A stretch of DNA of 64,000 bases from the NCBI GenBank assembly GCA_023078555.1, contig CM041203.1, forward strand, positions 4,796,538-4,860,537. The letters are read 5' to 3'. The notes under the pieces were generated by a model, which was not told the DNA's origin, did not search any database, and saw only the letters and a list, made by a program, of their open reading frames with translations. This DNA comes from Ulva prolifera (lineage: Eukaryota; Chlorophyta; Ulvophyceae; Ulvales; Ulvaceae). The position numbers were made by a program, and so were the translations under genes. Positions within the stretch are counted from its first letter, which is position 1, and every line of letters begins with the position of its first letter. Below, piece after piece: positions 1 through 10,633 of the stretch.

Positions 1-876
1 TCACTGACAATGAAGCAGCAGGTTCAGCGGTGATGCGAGATCGAGTCAATCGCCCTGGGAAGCCCTGAAAATGAGAAAGGGGAGGCGTGGCACACGAATG
101 CCATGCGCGTGTCGCAGGTGACTGCTTTGTCACGGCCACACGGCCACACGGCCACACGGCCACACTCCGGCCACACTCCGGCAAATCATGCTCCTAACAA
201 AACCCCACCACCCATGCATAAACGCCAACACCGGCGATGATCTCTAAGTCTCCCAGCGACAGCAGCAGCCCAGCGCAGACCCAGACATGCCGCCACCGTG
301 GACACGCATGCATGCGCTACATCACCACTCAAAAGCGTGCAAAGCGCCCACCGCGGCAAGCGCAACGCCGCGAGAGCGACGGGCTTTGCCGAGATTGCGG
401 TGGGGTGAGGTGAGGCGGGGGCAGGCGCAAGTGTACATACGCATGTGCGTGGTCACGTGCCCTCCAGACCCACTAGACACGCTTGGGCCCTGCATGGAAT
501 GGCTGTGGCTTTGGGTGCACCCGGGAGTGCGTAGCTGGGCTGCCACACGCATGCACCCGCCACCGACACTCACATGCGCGCAGATGGCGCACGGCTTCCG
601 CGGCTTGTCTGACATTGCCCCTGCCCTACTCGCGTGCTTGAATCCGGGGGCCTGTGGGGACGCGGCGGGGCCTCTGCCGAGACCGAGCATGTGTAAAACC
701 CTGAGTCGCGTGGCCCATACAGGCTGCGTGGCTCCCGGGCTGTAAGTTCTGCATCAGCAAGGGCCGCCGCGCCGCGCCTGCTCACACCCGCCGCACTGCA
801 GCTACCGAGCGCGCCAAGCGCGCCGCGGGGAATATGGAAGGGCAGCAGCCACAGCATGCAGCACGCGCTCATCCCG
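1..876. other. Gene-free left edge, 3' flank of the MATE gene
   Basis: I see no coding region here that I can support. The overlapping open frames on both strands are short and low in complexity. The stretch lies beyond the stop codon of the minus-strand MATE gene and probably holds its 3' untranslated region. No TGTAA-type polyadenylation signal is obvious on that strand. The only structured element is the short tandem repeat at 131-182. Confidence 0.5.
131..182. repeat. Short tandem repeat (8-bp unit, then 11-bp unit)
   Basis: The 8-bp unit ACGGCCAC occurs four times in a row. It is followed by a lengthened unit ACTCCGGCCAC and a partial second copy. A simple minisatellite with no evident function. 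Confidence 0.85.
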
Positions 877-3800
877 CTACACGCTGCTCTCCCGCCGCAG
901 CTCGGCCCCCGCCGCGCCGGCGGCGCCCCGGCGGTACAGCCCAAACGCGCTCGTCTCGTAGTGGCCCGCGGCGTGTAGCACGTGCTGCGCTAGGCGTGCT
1001 GTGAAGAAGAAGGCCATCGTCCACCACACCCACACGAGGCCGTAGCCGTGCTGCGCGCCGTGCGCGAGGAGGCCGACGGTCGCGACCGCGGCGACGAGGT
1101 TCGTGCGGGGGAGGTGCGCAAAGTCGAGGGAGCCGATGAAGATGCCGTCGCATTGCATGACGTACGTGCATGCGACGATCGCCGCCATCGCCTGCACTCT
1201 CCGCACGGTCGGCTGGGCGAAGCAAGGCTGCGCTGTGCGAGGCGAGACCGCGCCGGATGGCTGCGACGTACATGCAAGCCGGCATGCATGCATGCAATGC
1301 AAACGGAGTTTGCAGCAGATCACGCGCACGGTGACTAGTACAGCAGGCAGAGGAGCCCACCCCCCACCCCTCCCTGGGCTGACGCAGCTGCATGGTGCGG
1401 AGTAGCACCGACCACCACCCTCTCTGGGCTGTGGCACGACATTCGGCCCGTGGCAAGGGACATACGGGCACGCACACCTACCCATGTGCTATGCATGTGC
1501 TCGGGTACAAGGCCCCTTAGCCACTATAACGCCGCTCATGGCCCCGGAAGGCCCACAACAACAGAACCGCCCGGAGTTATCGATTCAAGGCCGCACCGGA
1601 ACGACGAGGTCTTGCACGCCATCAATGATGTCCTGGTCCGGGCTGAAGAGGTACGCGCCAAAGAGGAAGGACACCGCGACGAGCGCTGCGAGCGCGACGG
1701 ACATGAACCCCGCCATTCGCGCCAGTAGCCACGCGGTCTTCGTGACCTGCGCCCGGTCCGTCGTGTCCCGCGCGATCAGCGACTGCGCCGTCATCGACAG
1801 CGGCTCCGGGAAGAACGACAGCAGCCAGAACAGCTGCAGCGCCACCTGTAGCCATGCATGTGCATCACACAAACGGGCAAGGAGGTGTAAGGGGTGTGCT
1901 GCATGAGGCCCCACAGGGGGGGATTCCGACACGGGACCTGCAAACTTCGTCGAAGTGGTGCTGTGCTGTGAATTTCGGCAGCGCGGCCATTCACAACTTG
2001 AACGATGTGACGCGCATCCCATGTGGCATGTCCATTGCCACGGCAGATGTATGCACGGTCGCATCATACGTCCACTGAGCCATCGCGCCTCGGATATATG
2101 ACTCGCTGCACGGGGAGAATCACACCACACATCCCACTGTGCACAACATCACGACAAACCAGACTCCCTGGCCCCCGTCTCGCAAAGGAGTGAAAGCCAA
2201 ATCCACACGCAAAAAACCACACACACACCACGAGGATACCGATTCGGAGGAGGGGCCGGGCAGGAGGAGGAGGGGCACCTGGTGGGTGGCGGCGGCCTTG
2301 TACGGCAGCCCCATCGCAACCGACGAGATCGACGCAAAGGCCCCCATTTTGAACAGGGTGCGCGTGAAGAGCTTCCACGCGACGTCCGCGAACGGCGCAA
2401 AGTCGGCGACCGTCGGCAGGCCCGCCCACACGAGCGGGATGCCCCCCGGCCGCAGGCCCCGCGCATGCAGCGCCCGCAGGAAGATGATGGCTGTGCACAC
2501 CTGCAGAGGCATGCCGCTTTGATATGCTCGCCTCTGATGGGCGCGCCTGCAGACGCGGACGGCGTCGCACGCCGCACTGACATGTCTGCCTCCGATGTGC
2601 TTTGGAAGCGTGGCCGCATCTCCAGCTGACTCGAAGCGAAGTCACCGCACGCCGAGGCTCTCGCACAGGATCATTGGTGCAGCTCTGCCTGTGCGATGGG
2701 GCGCGGCTGTGCTGCGTCTGGCCGGTGCCTCGTGGGTGCAGCGGTTCTGCGGAACATGAGCCGGAACGAGCAATCGCTCTGGCGCCATCAAAACAGCTGC
2801 TGCGATTCCGGTCATGGGATATGGTGTGGGCACTCCACGCGCTCCATCTGGGCTGTGTGGTTCAATCCGTGGGATGCTGGCTCTGCCCTAAATTGGCATT
2901 TCTGGCGGCGGTGTGCAACGTACATCCACGCAAATGGGTGATCAGGAACTTCGCATGATGCTTGAACTGGGGTGGATGATAGATCCATTTGGAAGCGGCA
3001 TGCAGCCGCATGCTCAGGCATGTTGCCGAGGCGACGATGCCACGCAAGTCTTGACAGGCATGCATATGTGCACACATATGCGGATCAGCAGCTGATCATT
3101 CCGTCGCGACAACAGCGCGGGGGGGGGTCACACCTGCACGACAAACGTGGCCGCGGCAGCACCGAAGAGGCCGAGCCCCAGGCCCAGCACGAGCAGCGCG
3201 CACAGCACGGCGTTGCACGCCGCAGCAACCAGGAAGATCTTCAGTGGCGTGAGGGTGTCCTGCTGCGCGAGGAACACCCCCTGGCTCGCGTTCATCAGCA
3301 TCACGGCGGGAGCCGAGAGGCAGCGCGTGCGGAGGTACGGCAGCGCGAGCGCGAGCGTGGCTTCCGGGGCGCCCATCAGCCGCAGCAGCGGCCGGGAGAA
3401 GAGGAGGCAGGCGGCGGTGACGGCGGCGCCGGCGGCGCCAGCGCCGAGGAGGGACACGGACTGCAGCTTCTGGCAGGTGGCGGTGCGGCGGCGGCGCTCG
3501 GCGTCGGTGATGCCGGGGGCATGCGGGGACTGGCACGCGAGGACGTTGGTGACAGAGACGCCGATAAACGTGAACACCTACAGCCGCATTGCGCCTTCAG
3601 GCCTGCAAAAGAGTGCTTTCTCCGCATGTGTGAGCGGGTGGGGGGGGGGAGGGCAAGGAGCAGAAAATGTTCAGGGGATGTGCTTTCTCAATCAGGATGT
3701 GGCTGCCATACGAAGGCACCACTAGTGCAAGCATATGCGGCGTGACTGGCTGCTGCTGCCTCCCTGCAGGAGGTGGGGGGGAAAAGGAGTAGTTGGAGGA

Positions 3801-4751
3801 CAAGAGGAAAGTGTGCATGTCTAAAGTAAAGTAAATCTGAATTTACTGAGCTGTATCCTATTGGACATTGACAACTCCGAATTCAAGGGACCACATATGC
3901 CGAAGGGGTAAACCACCTGGAAACCATGTGTAAAGTTGTATCTGTAGAGGAATGCCGTGAGCACGGTATGCTCTCAGACGCGTCCCCATGCACATGCAGT
4001 GATGCTGCGAAGAGAGCATTGGCAATGAGTTGTCTCCTCATAAGTGCGCTCTCTGACGGAATTCAACATGTACAAAGCAGGCGTCTCGCGTAGCTCTCAC
4101 AGCAACGTGCACTGGATGGAGACCAGGGTAGAGGGCGACTGACAGCATCAAGCTGGTGGGACCTGAGGGAGCATCAGGGACAACGGTAGTGATGAGGATG
4201 GAGCTTAAGGTGTAGCTGGGAGGCTCTGTGCTGGCAGGGCTTTGAGAGGGCTGCGGGTGAGCTTGTGAGTGTCCGCTAGCATCTGTCGATGCTGTGCATC
4301 AAGGCTACGCCCCTGTGCTTCTTTTCAAGGACGCATGCTGACTAGAAGAGATCTAGCATGTGGGTGCTAGCTATTCTTGGACACAGCTACGGGGATTTCA
4401 GGTATTCGTGTGTAGTGACGGGCTGGAATGCGATGCAGCTGTCATATGGGACTGGCAAGGCCCAGAGCACGAACGAGGTGGAGCTGTCAGAACAGGCATG
4501 GACCAGTATGGCAGCTTGAGCGGAGTTACCTGAAACATCATGTTGAATACAGCACTGTTTGGTGCCAGTGCGGTGAGCTGCTCTGTGGAGGTCCGGCCGA
4601 TGCAAGCCGTGTCCACGAGCCCCATCAAGGGATCCACAACCACGATGCCCAAAGCTGGAACAGCAAGGCCAATCACAGCGATGAGCTGCGATAACTCTGA
4701 CGCTGCACTGTTTGCGCCCTGACCTGCTTGGATCTGCTTGCGCTCCGCCAT
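877..4751 (-). CDS. MATE-family efflux carrier (EDS5/DTX-like), 5 exons
   Basis: Exons in transcript order: 4751-4530, 3577-3134, 2500-2279, 1845-1597, 1191-877. They sum to 1452 nt (483 aa), and all four introns are phase 0 with GT/AG ends. Exon 1 carries the first MATE helix with the DPLMGLVDTACIG motif. Exon 2 begins FTFIGVSVTNVLA and encodes further hydrophobic helices. Exon 4 has the second-half motif LSMTAQSLIARD, where DTX proteins have LS-TAQS. Exon 5 gives the last helices and a short basic tail. The spacing and motifs resemble the plant EDS5/DTX46-47 branch, which exports organic metabolites, probably by H+ or Na+ antiport; the substrate cannot be read here. Known plant relatives sit in the plastid envelope, but no transit peptide is visible: the ATG at 4751 follows an in-frame TAG 24 nt upstream. 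An upstream leader exon cannot be excluded. Confidence 0.85.
3823..3904 (+). repeat. Dispersed ~82-bp repeat, copy 1
   Basis: Matches 20490-20572 in the opposite orientation at roughly 85% identity by eye. The shared core includes GTAAATCTGAATTTACT and, further on, TATCCTATTGGACATTG and GGGACCACATATGCCGAA. This copy lies in intron 1 of the MATE gene. The class is unknown; no clear terminal inverted repeats or open frame. Confidence 0.75.
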
Positions 4752-5360
4752 GATTCCTTCCGTTGGCTACCGCGCGAAGGTCAGGCATGCGTACATGTTA
4801 CTGGAGACTACGAGTGAAGTAGATTGCACTACTACATTCATGCTCTTTCGTAGGCGCTGATGGCGATACAGCGATCGTACATGACCTCAGCAGGAACAGC
4901 ATTTGAACATACGAGCTGGTCTCTCGAACACAGATCAAAGCTTTGTACCTGTGAGGCAGCTACCCTCCATACAAATCAGCACACATCGCATATGATCTGA
5001 CTAGAGAACCTGTAAACACCGGTGTGCCCAACAGGCTCAGGCCTCGTTCCGGTCCACTAGTGCCCGGCAGACATCGTCGCAGCCAGCGTGGTAGCACATA
5101 CATCTGTCCACCGAGCGACAGACTTGCAGTCTTGATCGTGCTCATGATCTCACGCGATTGGTATCCGCTTGCTGCAAGGTGCATCCCTGCGGACGGGTCC
5201 TGCGGGCACCAAGCCAGAAGTGCATGCGACGTTGGCAAGTATACCCACCTCGCGTCAGCATGGACGCTGCAGCGCGCTGCGCTGCAGTGTATCCGATTGA
5301 CGACAGCTAGGTGTGCACATCGTTCCTTGCAGTAAGCCAGAGGCTTGGATCAGCACTGTT

Positions 5361-5407
5361 TCAGGCCATGGCCCCAGGCCGTGGCCCCTGAAGGCCCCAT
5401 GGCCTGA
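5361..5407. repeat. Inverted repeat with 11-bp arms
   Basis: The arms TCAGGCCATGG and CCATGGCCTGA flank a spacer of about 25 bp that is itself rich in GGCC. Could form a hairpin; no known function. Confidence 0.7.
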
Positions 5408-6503
5408 ACAGGGCACACAAACGCCGCATATTTCACCTACAGGCACCTTGACCATATATCTCCTGAGGAACCTTTCTTCACATGCATCGGCAACTTGCGT
5501 TTGAGGCGGTGTGGGTACAAGACAGCCGGAAGCGATGCCTCGTCCAGCCACACACATGCAGAAGCAACAGTGCGCCAACACCTCTCAAGCGCAGCTGCAG
5601 CAGTCCTCATCGTCGGAAAAATTCTGCACGCGGTTGATCGCAGTGCTCACCTCACGCGGGTGGTGGCTCGCGTGCTGAAAGCGTTGTGTGAAAGTGCCGA
5701 GACTGCCCGCACAGCCGGCGTGAGCCCAGATTATCATGTTTCAAATAACATCACGTTGCGGAGCCCGCTTTAGTGCTGCATGCGCGTACACGTGTCTCTG
5801 TGAGCCGCGGAAACACCATGACTGCTGGTATCATGACAGGGGGATACCACAGCCCAGACTCTAACGACTAGAGAGTCGCTGAGCCTCTTCCAGATGACTC
5901 ACAGGATGACCGCTGCACTGCTGAAGCAGTGAGCCGCGATGAGGCATCCAGTACAACCTGTTCAATGAAACTGAGCAGAGAGGTGCAGCTCTACTTGTAG
6001 AGACCGATCATAACGGACATGCTTGATTTTCTAGCCTGGCACCTTGACTGAACATGTGGCACACATCATCTGCATCTTGTGCTTTGCACTTGTGCACAGG
6101 CATTGACCTGATCCCATCGTTGAGGGGACTTTTTTCTCTCGTGGGCGTGTGATACAGAGCCACCAACAAGACCATCCCATCGACCAACATTGGCAATTGC
6201 TTAAGCACTCGGGCCTCATGCACGTCCAACGCAGGTGCCCGGACAGCAGGAGCGGCGAAAAAACCTTGATTCTTCTGCTGCGATTGTTGTCTGGGCGCTT
6301 GAGCAGTTGCACAAGCATTAAACCCCCACCCCCCTTCCCCGCGGACCAGTAGCATGCGCCACACTCCATACCACCAGCAGTACGGATGTGTCTTTCTGTG
6401 TTCAGTGCTGGTGGCTGCTTGCGTGTGTGGGGCCCCTGTCTGTTAACTGCGGTGCTACCTGCCTCTCTGCCAGGTAACACACCCTACACCCGGGAACGTT
6501 GTG

Positions 6504-6529
6504 CCCCCCCCCCCCCCCCCCCCCCCCCC
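6504..6529. repeat. Homopolymer run of 26 C
   Basis: Uninterrupted C run directly upstream of MITE copy A. The exact length in the genome is uncertain because sequencing of such runs is error-prone. Confidence 0.8.
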
Positions 6530-6537
6530 ATAGCCAC

Positions 6538-6639
6538 CAGTGCTGGGTCGCTTTGTAGTCTTTCCAGGTGTACCACCCAGAAATGAGACCCGAAACTTCG
6601 GCATTGTTACATGTGATCGGGCCCGACAACCCAACACTC
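6538..6639 (+). mobile_element. hAT-like MITE, copy A (102 bp)
   Basis: Starts CAGTGCTGGGTCG and ends with CAACCCAACACTC, a degenerate form of the family's 13-bp terminal inverted repeat. Same length as copies B-E. The flanks atagccac and atggccgc match at 6 of 8 positions, consistent with an aged 8-bp target duplication. Non-autonomous: no open frame. Confidence 0.8.
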
Positions 6640-8380
6640 ATGGCCGCGGACAACAGATGCTGCTCCGCCCATCAGTGCAGGACGTGCCAGGGGAGCACGC
6701 CTTCCTGAGCTACGCCCGGGGCCGGCAGCAGACCAGGACAGCATAGGTGGCACGCGCACATGCGGCGCGGGCCGCCTTGTCGCCTGTGTCCTTGTCGCAC
6801 ATGCACATGCAGGCTGCGGGATGTCAGGAGCCTCGCATGAGGGATGCAGCCGTCAGTTTCCCTGGTCACGACTGAAGTTGCCACATCCACTGCGGGCATG
6901 GGCCCAACATGTCAACCTGCTGCCGCAGCGGCGACTCGGCAGTGATGACACGGCACCGCTGTGTCAACTACGAACCAGCCGGGGCAGCTCGTGGAACGGC
7001 CGGGGGCAGAGCCAGATGATGCGAAGCCGAGCAGAAGCATACACATGGCAAAGAAGGGGATTTTTTTTCTCACAATGGCCGAGTCAGACCAGTGCCTCTG
7101 TGCGGCTGGTGTGCCGCTGGTAGACACCGCCAGGCGCCGCCGTGCAGGCACTGCACATGCCAAATGTAACATTTGAAATGTTGGAACGCCTGCCAGCGGA
7201 GCGGGGGGACTGCGTGCCGCGGTCGGCCGAGTGCTGTGCTGCGCGGAGCATCAGTTGCGATTATCGCTGTGCGGAGCGGGCTGCATGCCATCATCGGGTC
7301 CACAAAATCGGCGGCCTGAACCTCTCTGGACCCAGAGTCACCCGGCGCTGCATGCCGGGCGGGGGGCAACCAGTCATCAGTGGCCGCACAGCACCCCAGC
7401 AGACAACGCCGCGCTGCCCCTCAGCTGGCCTAAGGAGCACCTCATACATGAACACGTGCTGTGGCAATCCAGTGCCGTGTCCATGTGTGGTCGACCGCTA
7501 TTCCATATACAATGTGACACGCAAGGATCCAGTGGCGTGGCGCCGATATCACTGGGCGCGGCTCACACGCCGTCATGGATTGTCTCATGCACGTCTTGGA
7601 TATGTAGCTTTGCCGAGACTGAGCCTCGTCGAGATTGACAAGAATGTTAGAGCTTTCCACATGTACAATGGCCTCACATTTGATCCAAAGGGGACTGCAG
7701 CGCCGTGGGCACCTCCCGCATGCCCCCGATTTGACGTCTGGTCATCCGCACATGTATCCGCACATGTACCGCGGAGGGAGCTCTCACACGGCGTTTCGCT
7801 CCCGCGGTGCCGGTTTGAAAAAACCAGGAAGACTCCACCCCAGGCACTAGCAGGGGCGGCGGTCTCGGCGGCGCAAGCCGGCCATGCCGCAGAAAATGTC
7901 TGGCGACCATTCGATTGTGGCAAGCCCTCACGGCGTGCTGGGGCGATCACCCATACCGGTCCGTGGTGAAGCACCCATGTCTCGGGAGTTGCCACACGCT
8001 GGCGCGCTCCGCCTGCGCCCCTCCTAGCCACTACGCGCACCGACTCGAATCTGATCTCTGCCGCGACCACGCACAGCAGCTTCGCACCGACACGGGCGCG
8101 CTGCGTTCCTGAGTGGGCACTGCGGCGAGTCCTCTGGCTCCTCTGTGGTGCAATAGGGAAGGGTACCTGTCTCCCGGACGTTGTGCCTGTGCGAGACAGG
8201 CGCCGCACGCCCAGACTGCATCCGGGCTGCCGCTCCTGAGTCCAGGAGCCATTCGGGCGTCTGGTAATGGGTTAGCCGAAGTCTTTCGAACGTGGTCGGG
8301 CGCACATGGCTGATGCGCCGAACGAAGCGGCATGAGGCCCTGCGGATGAGGTATGGCGTTTCGTGCACACCGGGGAGGGG

Positions 8381-8483
8381 GGGTGGCTCCTCCGAGCACG
8401 AGGCGCCTCCGATCCTCGAGTGGTGTTTCAGGGGGGAGGGGGGTGGCTCCTCCGAGCACGAGGCGCCTCCGATCCTCGAGTGG
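8381..8483. repeat. Tandem duplication, 60-bp period
   Basis: Positions 8381-8423 and 8441-8483 are identical over 43 bp (beginning GGGTGGCTCCTCC). They are separated by a less conserved spacer with a G-rich stretch. Confidence 0.9.
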
Positions 8484-8894
8484 ACCATCCGCATGATGGC
8501 GGAGGTGAGAGGTATCTCCGTGGCCACTGGTGAGAGTTGCAGCCCAGGTGCAGAGCGTGCGGCTGCGCCTGAGTGCCACGGTGGCGGTCGCCAAACAGCC
8601 TGGGGGTGTATGTGACGCCCTGCCTGGAGCAGGGCCGCCACCAACTGCGCCCCGGGACGGCCATGGAGGTGCTTGCAGTGTTTTGCAAGGAGACAGGGCG
8701 GTTGAGCGGGCATCACCGCGAAAGCAGGAACCAGCAAGCGCCGATGGAGGTGCAGCTGATGTCCTTACAGAAGAGAATGGGTTGCAGGAGGTGTTGCGGA
8801 AGAGATAACGCGTTCAGACACACAGAGTGGATCTCGAGATTTGTTCTCGGAATCAGCGATCTGTCTCACAGCCATGCTGCTGCAGCCTCTGGGT

Positions 8895-8996
8895 CAGTGT
8901 TGGGTCATTGGGCCCGATCACATGAAACTATTCCATATATTCAGATCTGATTTCGGGGTGGCAAACCTGGAGAAGCTACAAAGCGGCCCAACCCTG
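8895..8996 (-). mobile_element. hAT-like MITE, copy B (102 bp)
   Basis: Reverse orientation relative to copies A, C and E: it begins CAGTGTTGGGTCATTGGGCC and ends GCCCAACCCTG. The flanking octamers ctctgggt and ctctgggc match at 7 of 8 positions. That is a clear 8-bp target-site duplication, typical of hAT transposition. Confidence 0.88.
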
Positions 8997-10633
8997 CTCT
9001 GGGCTGCAGCCTCGGGTTGCAGGTCGTGCCTGCAGCGCCTCTGAGCCTACGGCTTCGCATGTCCGCAGAGCAATGACACCGCATAGATGGACAGCTGCAT
9101 ATACGCAGTCTGACGATGTTAGAAAACTATCAGCGTCGATTAACGTGTCAAGCAAGGACGTCTCCTTCGTAATTTCTTCCTGTCGACATGCACAGTTGGT
9201 GTTGAGCACGGACGGCCGGCCGGAAAGCTGCAGCTCTCGACGAGACTGAGATATGACTACATATAGCCGCAACATGTTGCACATCCGCCTGAATGTGCCG
9301 TCAAAGTGAGGACTGAACGGCTACATGCGGTCTCATCCCTCAAACTTAAGCCACCATGTGCACATGTATCTCCTGAGATGTGAGTGAGATATCTCCCGCC
9401 GGATACGACCTACATTACATCAGCCGAACGCTTCTCAGCTGTAGGGCTGACCTGCCTAGTCACGCGTGTCTATCCGAGGAACAAGCCGGTGAGTTTGAAG
9501 TCACAGGCTCACGCACAGTAATCACATATGTTGGCAATTACCATACGGCATGCGGCACCCGGTATGTATGCATGCTCAGAGCACCGAATCCACAGGAATA
9601 TCACAGACCAGCTGCCGGCGATGGCGTCTTCCGAGGAACCAAGCCTGCCGTACGTACCAGCGCAGGACAATGTCATCGCATGGCCAATGCTGAGGATAAA
9701 ACCTACAATATATCCTACTACACGGCGAAAACATACCTCGCGAGGCCTCGGGTCCCTGACGATGCCTCAGACTGGCATGCATACGACGCCAGAACTACTG
9801 CTATCTCGAGACAGCTACCTCACAAATCTCAGAAGATTTCTAGATGCGGCCTTCGCCAGCACTGCAGCCAACCTTGAATCTGCATAGGTAAGTGGTCGTT
9901 ATTTTTATCTCAGCCGATCTCGGTGCACCGGTATGCGCAAGTGCATATCGCGGTGTTCACGGGCATTTGACCATACGTGACGTATTACGGAGACGTACAC
10001 GTTTTGTCGACGTCATATGCGACATACGAGGCGTCGGCTCGAGATCGTAACGCACATGATCACGCGAAATATCCATTCGCGATATGCATGGGGCGCGCGC
10101 CGTCACTTCCTTTCGATATGTCGCGACACATCTGTGCACAGCATGCGGCGATCGCATGTCAAGGTGTCGGTTGGGTGACCGACACGGAACCGTGAAGCCA
10201 TCGGCTCCGCAACACGTCGATCACGCGGACAGGTGCATCGCAGCAACAAACAAGTACATGGAAGGAGAATTGAATACACACGAACGGGGTAGCTGCTCCA
10301 TGTGGGTAGGATGGATTGTCGACGGTGTGACGGAGTGTGACAGGGACAAAGCATGTGAGACAGGTACACGGCTGCGAGCTGTCGAGTGCATGCATTCCGC
10401 GTCACGCTCGGCCGCGCAATTGAGCGCGTACACGGAGCAAGCTTCGACCACAGCGGCACTCGGCTGCGGAGCAGCCACTTGCGGGTACAGACAGCGACGC
10501 CATCCAGGATGACATCGTTGTTTGTATGTTCCGGCGTTACTTGCCGCAAGCGAAATGGCGTGGAAGCTGCGGCGTTCGTCCCTGTTTGACGTGAGCTGCA
10601 CTTTTTAGTCGCAGGCGCGCGCTCTGTCCTATC

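Larger units (their letters stand above)
4752..10633. other. Gene-poor region between MATE and the SKP1-LRR gene
   Basis: No exon here has convincing family similarity or splice context. Open frames of 200-275 codons near 7.1-8.7 kb overlap one another on both strands and look accidental. The region holds two full hAT-like MITEs (6538-6639, 8895-8996), a 26-base C run, a 60-bp-period tandem repeat and an inverted repeat at 5361-5407. The 9.0-10.6 kb part is richer in CpG-containing short palindromes such as ACGT and TCGA. It may contain the promoter of the gene starting at 10634. Confidence 0.5.

Noticed and set aside
7142..8737. Overlapping open frames of 207-275 codons on both strands
   Set aside because: Several frames are open at once in GC-rich DNA. 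The proteins are Cys/Arg/His-rich without motifs, and no splice or codon pattern favours one.
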